Below are positions 21,891 through 32,238 of a DNA stretch of 64,000 nucleotides, one piece after another. Each line of letters begins with the position of its first letter. The first letter of the stretch is position 1. This stretch comes from Macrolepiota albuminosa (lineage: Eukaryota; Basidiomycota; Agaricomycetes; Agaricales; Agaricaceae). A program made the position numbers and the translations under genes. The stretch is from assembly GCA_027475525.1 (NCBI GenBank), contig JAMWFC010000049.1:2340947-2404946 (forward strand), read 5' to 3'. Under the pieces are notes generated by a model. It was not told the DNA's origin. It saw only the letters and a program-made list of their open reading frames with translations, and did no database searches.

Positions 21891-21971
21891 GCACTAAGCA
21901 GGAGTCAAACCCACCTACTGCAACACACAATGAACACCAATGGATAATATTCCACTAGACCATCAAAGCTT
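21891..21971 (-). repeat. Degenerate tRNA-Gly-like sequence
   Basis: Minus-strand box A tggtctagtgg and box B gggtttgactcc, with ends aagctttga and gcttagtgc. Confidence 0.6.
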
Positions 21972-22052
21972 AATGTACCTTTGTTTATCATACTGTGTAG
22001 TAAATAACAATTAGCTAAGCAGGTCAAAAATTCTAAACAGTTTGACGTAAAT

Positions 22053-22120
22053 GCACTAGTAGGAATCGAACCTGCCTACTGCAAGACATAACGGATAATA
22101 TTCCACTAGACCACTGATGC
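22053..22120 (-). repeat. Best-preserved tRNA-Gly-like sequence
   Basis: On the minus strand it begins gcatcagtggtctagtgg, very like the 5' half of eukaryotic tRNA-Gly, and contains a perfect box B (ggttcgattcc). It ends ctagtgc, which pairs with gcatcag at six of seven positions counting G-U. It is 68 nt with a shortened acceptor and no glycine anticodon loop, so it is a relic or SINE head. Confidence 0.6.
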
Positions 22121-22203
22121 TTACTGTATTATGCTATGATATAAATAAACATCAGTCTAATATTCTGTGTGTGGACAAAAATTCTCACCAGTTTGATATT
22201 AAT

Positions 22204-22282
22204 GCATTAGGGGGAATCGAACCCACGTATTGCAAGAAACAAGGAATACCAATTGGAAATATTCCACTTCACCACAGACGCC
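22204..22282 (-). repeat. Degenerate tRNA-Gly-like sequence
   Basis: Minus-strand box A tggtgaagtgg and box B gggttcgattcc; starts ggcgtctg and ends cctaatgc. Confidence 0.55.
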
Positions 22283-22291
22283 TTGTGGAGA

Positions 22292-22665
22292 ATGCTATGG
22301 TATAAATTAATATCAGTCTAATATTCCACTACACCCCATGGTTTTCCTCTTTCCTGTATACTTCTATGGTGTAATTAAATATCAGTCTAATATTGTCAAT
22401 TCAATACAGATGCACCAGTTGCAGTAAAATCTCTATCTGTTCAAATTGTGTATGGGTCCGTTTGTGCACTACATGAACACCGTCCTGAGTTGTAGTAAGC
22501 ACCTGTGGTACAATGGAATATTCATAAATTGATATTTCATATTGTGCACAAGAGTGGGTTCGACTCCTGCTAGTTCACATTATATAATAGCAACAGGCCG
22601 CTGACATCTGCTAGCATCATGAATTTGATCCGTTGAAAACTCCAGAGTTTTCTGCAGTGGCATAA
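22292..22665. repeat. Right terminal inverted repeat of the KDZ element
   Basis: The inverted counterpart of 1-374, including the tRNA-Gly-like segment at 22497-22574. Similarity to inner copies (493-535) suggests the true terminus may lie some tens of bases further out, near 22700. Confidence 0.85.
22497..22574 (+). repeat. Degenerate tRNA-Gly-like sequence in the right inverted repeat
   Basis: Box A tggtacaatgg and box B gggttcgactcc in plus orientation, mirroring 92-170. Confidence 0.6.
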
Positions 22666-23122
22666 GATGGAAGAGTTTGTGCATGTGGTCATTTCAGTGC
22701 TCATGACCAGTTGATAATACACTGTGGCTGGAGACCTTTGTGCTGGTCTTTGTAAAAATGGTAGTCAGCCCTGGTGTATCGTCACTTGTCATGAGTGCTG
22801 GATTGATCTCATGCGTCAACTCCTCCATCCTATCCCGCTTCAGTAATTGCTAGAGTTTTGGTCAGATCAACTACCACAGGCGCTTACTACAGGTCAGTAT
22901 GATGTACATGTAGAGCAAAAATGCACCCATATAAAAACACATCATTAGTCCCCGTTAAGGTGGAGTAGGGGGAGTAGAACCCACCGCTGTACACAATATT
23001 GAATATTAATAAACGAATATTCCACTGAACCACTGGGACTGGTTGCACCGCTGACGTCAGCTGGCTCACATGCCAACGTCAGCTACCGTCTGCTACCATC
23101 CGCTGGCATGCCAGTGGACAGC
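22666..23122. other. Non-coding flank with one more tRNA-Gly-like copy
   Basis: No gene is supported. A minus-strand tRNA-Gly-like sequence lies at 22963-23040 (box A tggttcagtgg). A partial copy of the KDZ terminal motif (ttgctagagttttggtcagatcaac) is at about 22847-22871. The rest shows nothing recognisable. Confidence 0.5.
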
Positions 23123-23486
23123 GGACACTCATGCGCCCTCTTCCGCCCTTCCCCCTCTTTCTCCCCAGTGCCATCCTCTCCACTCCCCACACTACCTCAG
23201 GACACTCATGCGCCCTCTTCCGCCCTTCCCCCTCTTTCTCCCCAGTGCCATCCTCTCCACTCCCCACACTACCTCACACGCCACCCGCCTCCCTCCTCCC
23301 CCCTGACCTGACGTCCGCTGGCGTACCAGCGGACACCCACGCTCCTCCCCTTCCCCCTTCCCCCTCTTTCTCCCCACCCCCATCCCTCTTCCGCCACCCC
23401 CCACGCTCGACACCCATGCTCCTCCCCTTCCCCCTTCCCCCTCTTTCTCCCCACCCCCATCCCTCTTCCGCCACCCCCCACGCTCC
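23123..23486. repeat. 77-bp pyrimidine-rich minisatellite, two pairs of units
   Basis: Units begin at 23123 and 23200 (ggacactcatgcgccctctt) and, as a diverged pair, at 23333 and 23410 (acacccacgctcc, acacccatgctcc). Both pairs have a spacing of exactly 77 bp and share the ccctctttctcccca core. Confidence 0.8.
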
Positions 23487-23554
23487 CTGAGACGCCACCC
23501 CATGCGGCGGACATCCACGCAGCCCATTTCCTTCTCCCCCACCCTGATGCCGGA

Positions 23555-23705
23555 CGATGCTGGGGGTTGCCGACAGATACAAGCAGATATCCGGCGGATG
23601 CCGACAGATGCACAACGGATGCTGACAGATTCCGACGGATGCCAGCGGGTCACGACAGCTGCCGACGAACTCCGACAGATGCCAGCTGATGCCAACCCCC
23701 CTTTC
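23555..23705. repeat. Short degenerate CGACAGATGC repeats
   Basis: Variants of cgacagatgc and cggatgcc recur every 10-20 bases (for example gccgacagatgcacaacgg, cagattccgacggatgcc). It is a low-complexity non-coding array. Confidence 0.55.
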
Positions 23706-23840
23706 ATGCCACGAAAACTCTTTTGGGAGGTATGCCACCCCCCTTCCACCTCAAAAAATCCATACAGGAACCTGCGGAAACGTAGGTGGGCGTCCGTTCA
23801 TTGTGTTATCTGACCTTTGAATCTATCCGTTAGTAACAGA

Positions 23841-23918
23841 CCTGTGGTGCAACGGTTAAATGTGTGTTCCGTTGCTGGAGGCTTTCCCAAGGTCGGGGGT
23901 TTGATTCCCCCCCACAGG
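23841..23918 (+). repeat. tRNA-like, SINE-type sequence with intact acceptor and T stems
   Basis: Bases 23841-23847 (cctgtgg) pair perfectly with 23912-23918 (ccacagg). A 5-bp T stem (ggggg/ccccc) encloses the 7-nt loop tttgatt. The box A tggtgcaacgg is a consensus match but is shifted three bases relative to the folded acceptor, and no clean anticodon arm is seen, so this is unlikely to be a working tRNA. It is a different family from the Gly-like repeats. Confidence 0.5.
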
Positions 23919-24565
23919 CATACGACGGGCAAGACAACGTTACCTTTTTCCTTGGTCCAACCAGACCCCGTGGACCTGCGTAGGCCTCTGTGGATGTCTG
24001 CTGGTGCTCTGCGCAGGCCTGGGAGGGCCTGCATAGGTTTGAGTCCGTCGACGTACGTCTGTGTGGAGGTCTGCTGGTGGCTTGCGTAGGCCTGCGTAGG
24101 TTTGCAGGGCCCTTTTGTGGACATATGCTGGTGTCGGGGGTGGGAAAAGGAGGGAAGGGGAGACATGCAGCCTCGAGTTATTGCGGGGAGGAAGGGAGAG
24201 GGAGGGAAGTGGGGAACCTCGAGGAGGGTTTATTCATGCCATGAAGTCCGCCAATGGAGGAGGTTTTCACTCGTTGGCTGATGCCCGCCAGCGGCCGCTG
24301 ACGCACATTGATGTCCGCTAGTGTCCGCTGGCATCCGCCGCGCCTGCATGCGCATGTGTGTGCCTGCCTTTTATCAATCCAGTGGACCGTGTCATACAGC
24401 ACATTGTGACACGTCCACGGCTCTGTATTTTACGGCACTGTGGGGACTGCTCCACTCCAGTGTAGCGGACTCCGCTGGACACGTATGGTACGGCACAAAG
24501 CGAGCTCCTGTACAACGTATGACACATACCGTTGTGATGTCTCTATGTGCATACCAGACCTGTGT
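23919..24565. other. Unassigned stretch, no gene supported
   Basis: It contains repeated tgcgtaggcctgcgtagg-type motifs (about 23975-24110), a ccgctggcatccgcc cluster (24290-24340) and no coding signal I trust. The Gypsy-E similarity starts at about 24566, so the 5' end of that element, including its 5' LTR, is missing. Confidence 0.4.
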
Positions 24566-27500
24566 AATAATAGATCCAGATTGTTGGAACGCCTGCCAGG
24601 TCCTGGAGTCTGGAATCCCATATCCATTGGATGACGAGCGACTGGATGCACAATATCACCGCTTTGAGGTCCTTCAGGACGATGAGGTAGTCAATATATA
24701 TGACCGTCACCTAGGTATCATGACACAGATCAAGGCAGGTCACCTACAAAATGTTGAGTTTGATCTAGTCTCTTGGTATCACAAGGAAGTACAGGCCTTG
24801 ATTGATGAAGTAGAGACTGACGGGTCACAGGACGATGCGGCATGTAACTTTAATGACGTTGCCAGCCTTGAAGGTCTGTTTGAAGAAGACACACCGGTTG
24901 AGCCCACTGACCTCGACAACGACAAGGCCGTCGCCTCTTACACGCGCTCCATGGAACTGTTCGGGCAGCAGGTGCCCACCGGTAAATACTCCTCAATGCA
25001 CCTTAATGCCACCCAGGCTAGAGATCCCTCCCAATTAGTCGCAAAACCCTTGGTGATCGTAGTGAAGATTAACAATGAACCGGCGTGGGCCTTGGTGGAC
25101 TCAGGATCCCTGGGAGACTTCATGTCTAGCACCTTGGTGCAACAGCTGGGGATACAGAAAAAGGAACTCACTTCACTGGTCCCAGTTCAGCTAGCGGTAC
25201 AGAGATCCCAATCTCGAATCAACTTCAGCGCTCATGCTTGATTTCAGTATCAGACCATTGCAGAGGATCACTACTTCGATGTCATCAACCTCTCGGGATA
25301 CGATCTCATCCTTGGCACCCCGTGGCTGTTTCAACATCGTGTCACGTTTGGGATCAATCCCTCCTGAGTTGTGATAGGCTCCACATTGGCACTCCCGTTG
25401 CAAGGATCTGAGGTGACGCAATTAGCATCCCAATCCATGGAGTTGTATAAAGAAACCTTGGAACAAGTCAGCAAAAAATTAAGGCAATATGCCGCACCCA
25501 TCTGTAAATTGGCAAGTGAAACCCCATTGCCTCCGCTTTGCACCATCAACCATGAGATCAATCTAATTGACCCTAACAGAATATATCCCTAGTGCCCTTC
25601 AAGGTGCCCCAAGGCTATGAGAGACCAGTGGGTCAAAAAATGCGACGCATACATCAAGAGTGGTCATTGGCAAGTCACTAGCAGTGGCAATACTGTCCCT
25701 ATGATGCTGATTCCTAAGCCAGGAAAATCAGGGGAACGCCTGTGACTCCGTATGGTCTTTGATCTCCAAGCACGCAATGCAAACACAATCAAACGGTCAT
25801 CACCTCTACCAGACATTGACGGGATACTCCGCCGAGTATCTAGAGGGAAATATCAATCAATCCTAGACAGGAAAGACACGTATGAACAGATCAGAGTAGT
25901 GCTGGAGCATGTGGAACTGACTGCGGTTACAACGCCTGACGGAAATATGGTTAGCAATGTGGTACAACAAGGTGACTGCAATGCCCCCGCTACATACCAA
26001 GCATTAATGAATCATATTTTTCGCCATATTTGGGCCAATTTTTAGATGTATATCTGGATGACATCATTATATATTCAGACTCCTTATCTGAACACATAAA
26101 ACATGTTAAAATTGTGATTGATATCTTACAACGCGAGAAACTTTACCTTGGAAAGGATAAACTCCAGTTCCTATGTCCTGAGCTGAAGGTGCTCGGAAGG
26201 ATTGTGGACGATGAAGGAATCCGTATGGACCCAGATAAAGTTGACGCATTAGTAAAGTGGAAGACGCTGACCAACAGAGACCTCCTCAGAGGATTCTTAG
26301 GTGCTGTGGGGTATCTAGCGGATGATATAGATTGAGTCAGGGTCCCTATGGATATACTGCATCAGCTGACGGGAGACACTGTAGCCTTCCATTGGGAGTA
26401 TACTCACCAACGTGCGTTCAAAGACGTGAAGCGGCTAGCCTCCCAATGTCGCTCACACCATCGCAAACCACTAGATTATGATAAATCAGCCCCCAATCAA
26501 CATGGTCACCAATGGCTGTATTACTGGCATTGCCAGAGACATAAGCCAGGGAGAAGACTGGCATAATGCCAAAGTTGCTGCCTTTTACTCTGCCAAACTC
26601 AACTCAGCACAACAAAATTATCCCGTTCCCAAAATTGAAATGTTGGCGGGCATCGAAACCATGCTGTGCCATTGGAACATACTACAGGGCACCAAATTTA
26701 GGTGGTACACCGATCATAAAGGATTGGTTACCCTTTTGGCTCAGAGAAACTTATCAGGCAGACAGGCACACTGGCTTGAAAAAATTTCGGAATTTGATTT
26801 TGAGGTAGTCTATGTACCTGGAGCCAAGAATATTCTTTCAGATGCACTATCTCGGATTTATTTGCAAGATGCGCCCAGCACAGTACGGGCCAGGAGTGAG
26901 TACACGTACCATGATGTCATCAACAATGATGCATTGGGAGACCACCTGATATCTATGCCCCTTCTTGTTGGGAAGGAGGGCGTGAGCATGGGCTTTGGGT
27001 GTGCAACCAAGGATCTCGAGTGCACTGCAGCACGGGACACGGACACGGACAGCGAGCCAGCTCTGCAAGAAACCCAGGCCCAGATTGTCAATGATAACAG
27101 CGATAATCAGTTAAATGAGGTGACGTCATTGGAAACCATGGGCAAAAATAGTCAGCACCGGGGATGCAGGAGAGTACCTGATGCAGAGACAGGATAGCTG
27201 GAGAGCTCTAGGGAGTTCGCTGCCCGAATGTCCCGTAATTTTGTGCTAAGACAGGGCGAGGGTATGAAAAGAAAAGATAAACTCACTATTTATATTCCTG
27301 CACAAAAAACTGCAATAGCTAGTCAGACTCAAAATGGGGCAGCAAGCCAATTGGACAACCCTGTACTCAATTTAGAACGTACTTGGGAAATGGATCTGAG
27401 TACCTGATCCCAGCAGGTCTCCGACATGGTCGAAGGACTGAAACCTATAACACTTGAAGAGATGCTGGCAGGAGGACGCGAGCCAGTTGACTTAGCAGCG

Positions 27501-28459
27501 AGTGTAAGGAACAAGTACATCGAAGATCCCACATTCGAATGTATTGTTAAAAACCCAAAAGAATATAAAAACTTTGAATTAACAAATGATAACTTGTTGT
27601 ACTTACAGACAAATGGAAACAGAGTACTCTGCATCCCTTCTACCATAGTGTCAGGTTGCAGTTTGCGCAAGATTGTAATATCGGAAGTACACACTATGTT
27701 GGCTCATTTGGGAGCACGAAAAACACTAGCATATCTGCGCAATCATGTCTGGTGGAAAGGCATGAGCAGTGATGTACATGCGTACTGCAAATCTTGTGTT
27801 ATTTGTTGCCAAAATAAGCCATCCAATCAGCAGCCTTATGGCTTGCTAAACCCTCTTCCCGTACCAACACACCCCTGGGAAGTAATTGAAATTGATTTCG
27901 TAGGACCGCTTCCAGAAACTAAGGATTGAAACAGCACATTTGACCAGATCATAGTAATAATCGATCTACTCACCAGCATGGTGCACTTGGTCCCCAGCAA
28001 AACCAGATATACTGCACAAAACATCGCAGAACTTGTGTTCACCAAAGTATACAAGCATCATGGGCTGCCAAGAGCTATTATTAGTGACTGGGACTCATGG
28101 TTTACGAGCATATTTTGGACTCATCTAAATGCATTGATAGGCACACAATTGAAAATGTCTACAGCATATCACCCCAAAACAGACAGGGCAACCGAACATG
28201 CAAATTGAACCGTTACCCAGATGATAAGAATATGTGTTGGCATGGCCCACAAAGATTGGGTCTCTAAGCTACCTGCAATTGAATTTGCAATCAATTCAGC
28301 AAGATCAGATAGCACGGGGTACTCACCCTTCTTCCTGAATACTGGCAGGATGCCCAGGACTATGGTCTGGAATAACCCCACCATGAATGAGTTCCCAGGT
28401 GTCCAGGTATTTGCGCAACAATTGAAAACGGCGATTATGGCCGCACACTGATACAATGC
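24566..28459 (+). pseudogene. pol: Gypsy-E: protease, RT, RNase H and integrase, decayed and 5'-truncated
   Basis: The readable region starts with WNACQVLESGIPYPLDDE and a retropepsin-like VDSGSLGDFMSS and LILGTPWL. Then come INHEINLIDPN, the RT segment LRMVFDLQARN, a YLDDIIIYSDS catalytic motif at about 26045-26080, RNase H (KIEMLAGIETML, YTDHKGLVTLL) and integrase with LAHLGARKTL, CKSCVICC and HPKTDRATEHAN. At least eight stops and several 1-nt shifts break it, including TGA at 25364, 25743 and 27927. The frame shifts just before the YLDD motif. Gag and the 5' LTR are absent. The frame is cut at 28459 by a solo LTR. Confidence 0.85.
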
Positions 28460-29279
28460 TGTACCAGCAGTCAGGGACACAACATGCACCAAAAGTCAAA
28501 ATAAACATTTAATTATGGGCTGAAAACTGTAAGCCTCCTGGTAGCAGTCTCAACAAATTATATCTCCAAAAACACCCCAATAAATACACAGACAGTACAG
28601 AACAAAGGGCAGGGACCAGCTCAAGCTATCAACTCAACAATAGTCCAACCACTGTTATGGGGAGGGGAAGCATGGGAGCTGGCAGAGGTGACAAAATGGG
28701 ATCAAATTGTGATGATCTAGATCAAGATCTGATCTGACAATGCCCAATTTGATATGACTGAAAGAGGAAAGGGAAAGAAGCATGGAGGAATGTCAAAAGA
28801 GATGGATGGAATGGTGGCACATGCATTGAATGGAGGAAGAAAGGGATGAATGGAATGGTGGCACTGAAACATGCATTGAATGGAGGAAGGAAGAAATGAA
28901 TGGAATGGTGGCACTGAAACATGCATCACCAAAATGGAAAATGGAACCACAAATTAGGTCAGGAATGCTGGGAGGTCAAGAGCAAAAAGTCATGTGATCT
29001 GGTGGTCTGTGCACTGGAAAATTAGTATAAATAGTCCAAGTAGAGTAGAGAATAACCAGGCAATTGATAGGCAAAGGCTTGGTGGTTCCCAGGGAGTGAA
29101 CTGCTTAGGCTGGAGTTTATTGAGAACCTTCTTCTGCCTATCAGGATATTTGATATTCTGTGAAGCACCCAATACATCAAGTTTTTATCATCAAGCACCA
29201 GTGTGGATTAGAGGTCACTTTCTAAGACTTCAAGAAAGCCCCAGAACTATTAGTAATACTTACACCAAGTACTACAACA
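28460..29279. mobile_element. Solo LTR of an unassigned element inside Gypsy-E
   Basis: It begins tgtaccagcag and ends tactacaaca (TG...CA), and is flanked by the direct repeat caatgc (28454-28459 and 29280-29285). Removing it rejoins the integrase frame (MAAH...ILVARIKQ). A TATA box (tagtataaatag, about 29024) followed by exon-like sequence suggests transcription on the plus strand. Three imperfect copies of a gaatggtggca-rich unit lie at 28800-28925. Confidence 0.75.
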
Positions 29280-30189
29280 CAATGCTATTCTTGTAGCACG
29301 AATTAAACAAACTAGAAATGCCAACTGTAAGCGTCAGCCGGCCCCCTTCCAGCAAGGGGATTTTGCCTACGTGTCAACTAAGAACATGAATTTTCCTAAA
29401 GGAACACCATGTAAAATGATACCTAAGTATGTGGGGCCTTATTTACTTCTGAAGGATTATGGCAACTTTTCCTTTAAAGTCCAACTGCCCACTCACATGC
29501 TCAGACGAGGCATTCACAATGTCTATCATGCGTCTCTCCTGCGCATTCACCATCCCAATGACAACCGGCAATTTCCCGGGAGACTGTACTCACAGATTGT
29601 GGCGGACATTGAACCCGAACATGAGAATGAATGGGCCACTGATAAGATCATCAGCCATGCCGGCTCAAGAACCGATTCGATTTTTGAAGTACTGTGGCAC
29701 CCTGGAGATAAGACCTGGCTAACCTATGATCAGGTCCAGGACCTCAATTTGTTGCAGCCCTACCTAGAGGCACAGGGAGTAAGTGATATTGCAGAGCTTC
29801 CCTCCAGCAAGGGGAGTCCGCCGCTGGATGACCCCCAAACCATTTTAGGGGCGGTACAATTTACTATATTTAAAGCCTCCGTCATTCCTCACCTCAGTAC
29901 AATCGCCCCCCATTCACCAGCCTCACCCTCACTCTCAGCAAGATCTATCGCGTTGTCTTACCAATCGTTCTCCATGTCATTCTGCCCTAAGGATCACTAC
30001 AAGCCTCATCTTCTTCTCACCGTGCAGCCTGACAGCCTTGTCCAGCTTACCGCTATCGACCCCCAACATTGTTGTGCATCCCCTCCAGCTGCAGGAGTAC
30101 ATCCGCTACAACAACAACGTTTGTCGCTGCAATGTTGTGGTGAACACTTATGTGCCGGCTGGCTATGCCGAGTTTGCGGCCACCTATAA
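29280..30189 (+). pseudogene. Gypsy-E integrase C-terminus with chromo-like region
   Basis: Continues the integrase after the solo LTR: ARIKQTRNANCKRQPAPFQ, GDFAYVSTKN, KYVGPYLLLKDYG, YHASLLRIHHPND. Then there is a chromodomain-like segment (DKIISHAGSRTDSIFEVLW, LQPYLEAQGV). The frame runs past the usual end of pol for about 120 residues into low-complexity sequence. Confidence 0.75.
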
Positions 30190-30376
30190 TGCGTCCAAGG
30201 GGGACAATCCCTGCAAGTTCACCACTTGGAATGAGGCCACTGCTGATAGGCTTCTACTCGGACTGAGCGCATCAAGGGACATTATAGACCAACCGACACT
30301 TGATGTATTGAAGACTCTAGCGACCAGTGGGGAATATATAGCAGCCCTAGCTATGGCAACCTGCTACAGGACTTAG
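30038..30376 (+). CDS. Unknown short ORF downstream of Gypsy-E pol
   Basis: A frame of about 112 codons with protein-like composition (LQEYIRYNNNVCRC, YVPAGYAEFAATYN, NEATADRLLLGLSAS). It overlaps the pol tail in another frame, so the real unit probably starts upstream through a frameshift or splice. No family recognised. Its position after pol matches the extra ORF of Gypsy-C, but I see no sequence similarity. Confidence 0.35.
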   Translation: MSSLPLSTPNIVVHPLQLQEYIRYNNNVCRCNVVVNTYVPAGYAEFAATYNASKGDNPCKFTTWNEATADRLLLGLSASRDIIDQPTLDVLKTLATSGEYIAALAMATCYRT

Positions 30377-31231
30377 CCATTTGCCCTAACCACTGGCTAC
30401 CAGACCTTCAGCACACTCTATTCACCTATCCCAAGGATGAAGGGAGCTCAGAACGTATAGTGCTAACATGACGGAGGGAGAGGACTCTAACTAAACCCCG
30501 ATCATTTCCAAAAGGAGCTAGCAGCAGGCGCTGCCATTTGACGAGGCACTTCAATTAGAAGTCTAAAAAGGATCAATGATGATGGCACTGGATATACTTA
30601 ATCCGAAATCTGGACCTATCAGGAACTGATACAATGAGTAGCGCTGACATTAGCGCTCACAGCGTCTGTCAAGGATTTTCCGACCATACCCCGGAACAGC
30701 TTGGCCAATCAGAGTTATAATAAAAGTGAGCAGACTCGTACAATTCTAAGCCAATATAGAGTTGCCACTGGTCGCCGTTGGTCGCTGTCATCCATGTGCA
30801 AAAGGTCGCCGTTGACTGGTTGCCATTAGAGAAAACCACGAGGAGAGGCGCTAGGAGGTAGCGCCGCAGATGGACTTGTATCTTGGCAAACATGGTAGTG
30901 CATAGTATATAAAATAGCTACTTTACATGTATATAACAACGAATCGCAACCCCCTTGCACACACAGTTACACTTAGCGTTCAAATCGCGTTAGCTTCCTT
31001 TGACTTCATCACTAAGTCAGGCGCTAGCCTTGTCTATCTTGTCTTCATCGTTTACGGTGCCACCTACAGGCACAATACGCTGCGCTATTCGTCTTTTCTT
31101 CAAATATCTTTGTTTAAACTACGACACTTACTATCTGCCAGGAAGCCCCCGAAGCGCTGTGACTTAGCACATCGTTTTATCACCTCCACTCGAGCACACC
31201 AGGACCCTGTCGGGACTCCTCACAACTACAC
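30377..31231. other. Non-coding stretch inside Gypsy-E
   Basis: Mostly without coding signal. There is a short direct repeat (gtcgccgttggtcgctgtc and gtcgccgttgactgg, about 30772-30825) and TATA-like sequences at 30906-30914 (agtatataaaat). These lie about 330 bp upstream of the ORF at 31232. Confidence 0.4.
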
Positions 31232-31705
31232 ATGCCAGGTGCTGGAGACGGCGTTGTACTGCGTATACATCCAGCGCACCCAACCCCAGTTGGCGTCATC
31301 ACCGCCTCCTACAACGTTGACAACTTCGCCATCCCTCCCAGTCTCCTGACGTTTCCACACTGTGACCCTCGATATAGCGAGTTCTGCGTTTTTGGGCTAC
31401 TTAAGTCCAATGGAGACATCGACGCCACCTGCTGGGATATGACTAAGGACGCACTCCTCCGCCCTCACCGTGAAGCTGTGAGGAACCAGGCCCATATGGA
31501 GTCCCGTCATGAAGAAAAGGCTCACAAGAAAAGATGTTTTGAGGAAGTGCACCCTCAAGGTTTCACCCTCGGCAGCTCGTCCACCCAAAGCAGGAAAAGT
31601 CATCACTTCCGCAAAGGCAAGGGCTCTCCCTCATCCACCGATCTCGATGCGGAAGGCGACAACAACAACGACGAACTAATGAGCGAGGAGCCCCCCATTG
31701 CGTGA
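31232..31705 (+). CDS. Unknown ORF just before the Gypsy-E 3' LTR
   Basis: ATG 31232 (MPGAGDGVVLRIHP), 157 codons, no stop until 31705. The first 100 residues look folded (YSEFCVFGLLKSNGDIDATC). The rest is charged and basic, then acidic (HFRKGKGSPSS, DAEGDNNNDELMSEE). TATA-like sequence lies at 30906 and an A-run follows at 31799. No family recognised. It may be a third ORF of Gypsy-E or a separate insertion. Confidence 0.45.
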   Translation: MPGAGDGVVLRIHPAHPTPVGVITASYNVDNFAIPPSLLTFPHCDPRYSEFCVFGLLKSNGDIDATCWDMTKDALLRPHREAVRNQAHMESRHEEKAHKKRCFEEVHPQGFTLGSSSTQSRKSHHFRKGKGSPSSTDLDAEGDNNNDELMSEEPPIA

Positions 31706-31930
31706 TATCCATTCATTTCCTTCCATCTTCAACACTTCCAATTATATCAATCTGCACCTCACACACTAAACCCACGTCATCGCAACCCTTTGATTCCAAA
31801 AAAAAAAAACCCCCTCAGGCGTTCAACCCTGGAGGAAACCCCAACCTTTACATTTCGGAACTTCATTTACTATTAAATTACGCTCGTTACAAGGAATCCC
31901 TCACCCCGTTCTAGATCCCTGGAGGGCGTA

Positions 31931-32167
31931 TGTAGCGACCGTGACCAGATTACACTCTTTCTGGACTCCTATGTGTTTGTCATCACCCTCGAGTACCTGT
32001 CCGCTAGGGACTCATTTGATATATTGTTAGGCTACGGGTATATAAGCGCACTTTAGATATCCTGTAGCCAGTTCTTCCCAATCCTAGAGCTTACACCTGT
32101 TCTTGATTGTGCGAAGACTCTATCCATCCCCCGTGTGACCTCACCATGACTTCATGCTGCGGTTACA
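31931..32167 (+). repeat. 3' LTR of Gypsy-E (or of the element carrying the 31232 ORF)
   Basis: A 237-bp segment with tgtagcgacc at the left and gcggttaca at the right (TG...CA with a 4-base inverted end, tgta/taca). It is preceded by a purine-rich ctggagggcgta. The flanking 5-mers (gcgta and gaaac) differ, so it is not a solo LTR. It abuts the Copia LTR fragment at 32168. No 5' partner is found in the window. Confidence 0.65.
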
Positions 32168-32238
32168 GAAACATACATGTATATGATAATAAAATGACAT
32201 CATAAAGAAAAGCCAAAGTTACACGTCATTTCTGTCGA
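32168..32238 (-). repeat. Truncated Copia 3' LTR
   Basis: 71 bp matching 60006-60076 with about four differences. The homology ends exactly where the Gypsy-E LTR ends (32167), so the rest was lost or displaced by that element. Confidence 0.75.

Larger units (their letters stand above)
1..22665 (-). mobile_element. KDZ-superfamily DNA transposon with long inverted repeats and extra genes
   Basis: Positions 1-374 and 22292-22665 are near-identical in inverted orientation. Between them lie a KDZ (Kyakuja-Dileera-Zisupton) transposase gene, three other genes and a nested Ty3 element (5025-15783). Without that insertion the element is about 11.9 kb. The left end starts at the first base, so the true terminus and the target duplication are probably outside the window. 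The transposase and two other genes read on the minus strand and one on the plus strand. Family assignment rests on the CxC2-like cysteine cluster, the MDGNFKADH motif and the EEIIESLW motif. Several in-frame stops show this copy is no longer autonomous. Confidence 0.8.

Noticed and set aside
22053..22120. Calling this a functional tRNA-Gly gene
   Set aside because: The acceptor is one base short with a mismatch, and the anticodon arm cannot be folded with a glycine anticodon.
1..22665. A TET/JBP dioxygenase gene, often reported with fungal KDZ elements
   Set aside because: I looked for the HxD...H double-stranded beta-helix pattern in the KDZ region and saw none.
23070..23490. Long plus- and minus-strand frames over the pyrimidine-rich repeats
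   Set aside because: They are open only because the 77-bp repeat lacks stops; composition is simple sequence.
31931..32167. Reading this segment as a solo LTR
   Set aside because: The flanking 5-mers gcgta and gaaac differ, and a purine tract precedes it, so it is better explained as a 3' LTR.
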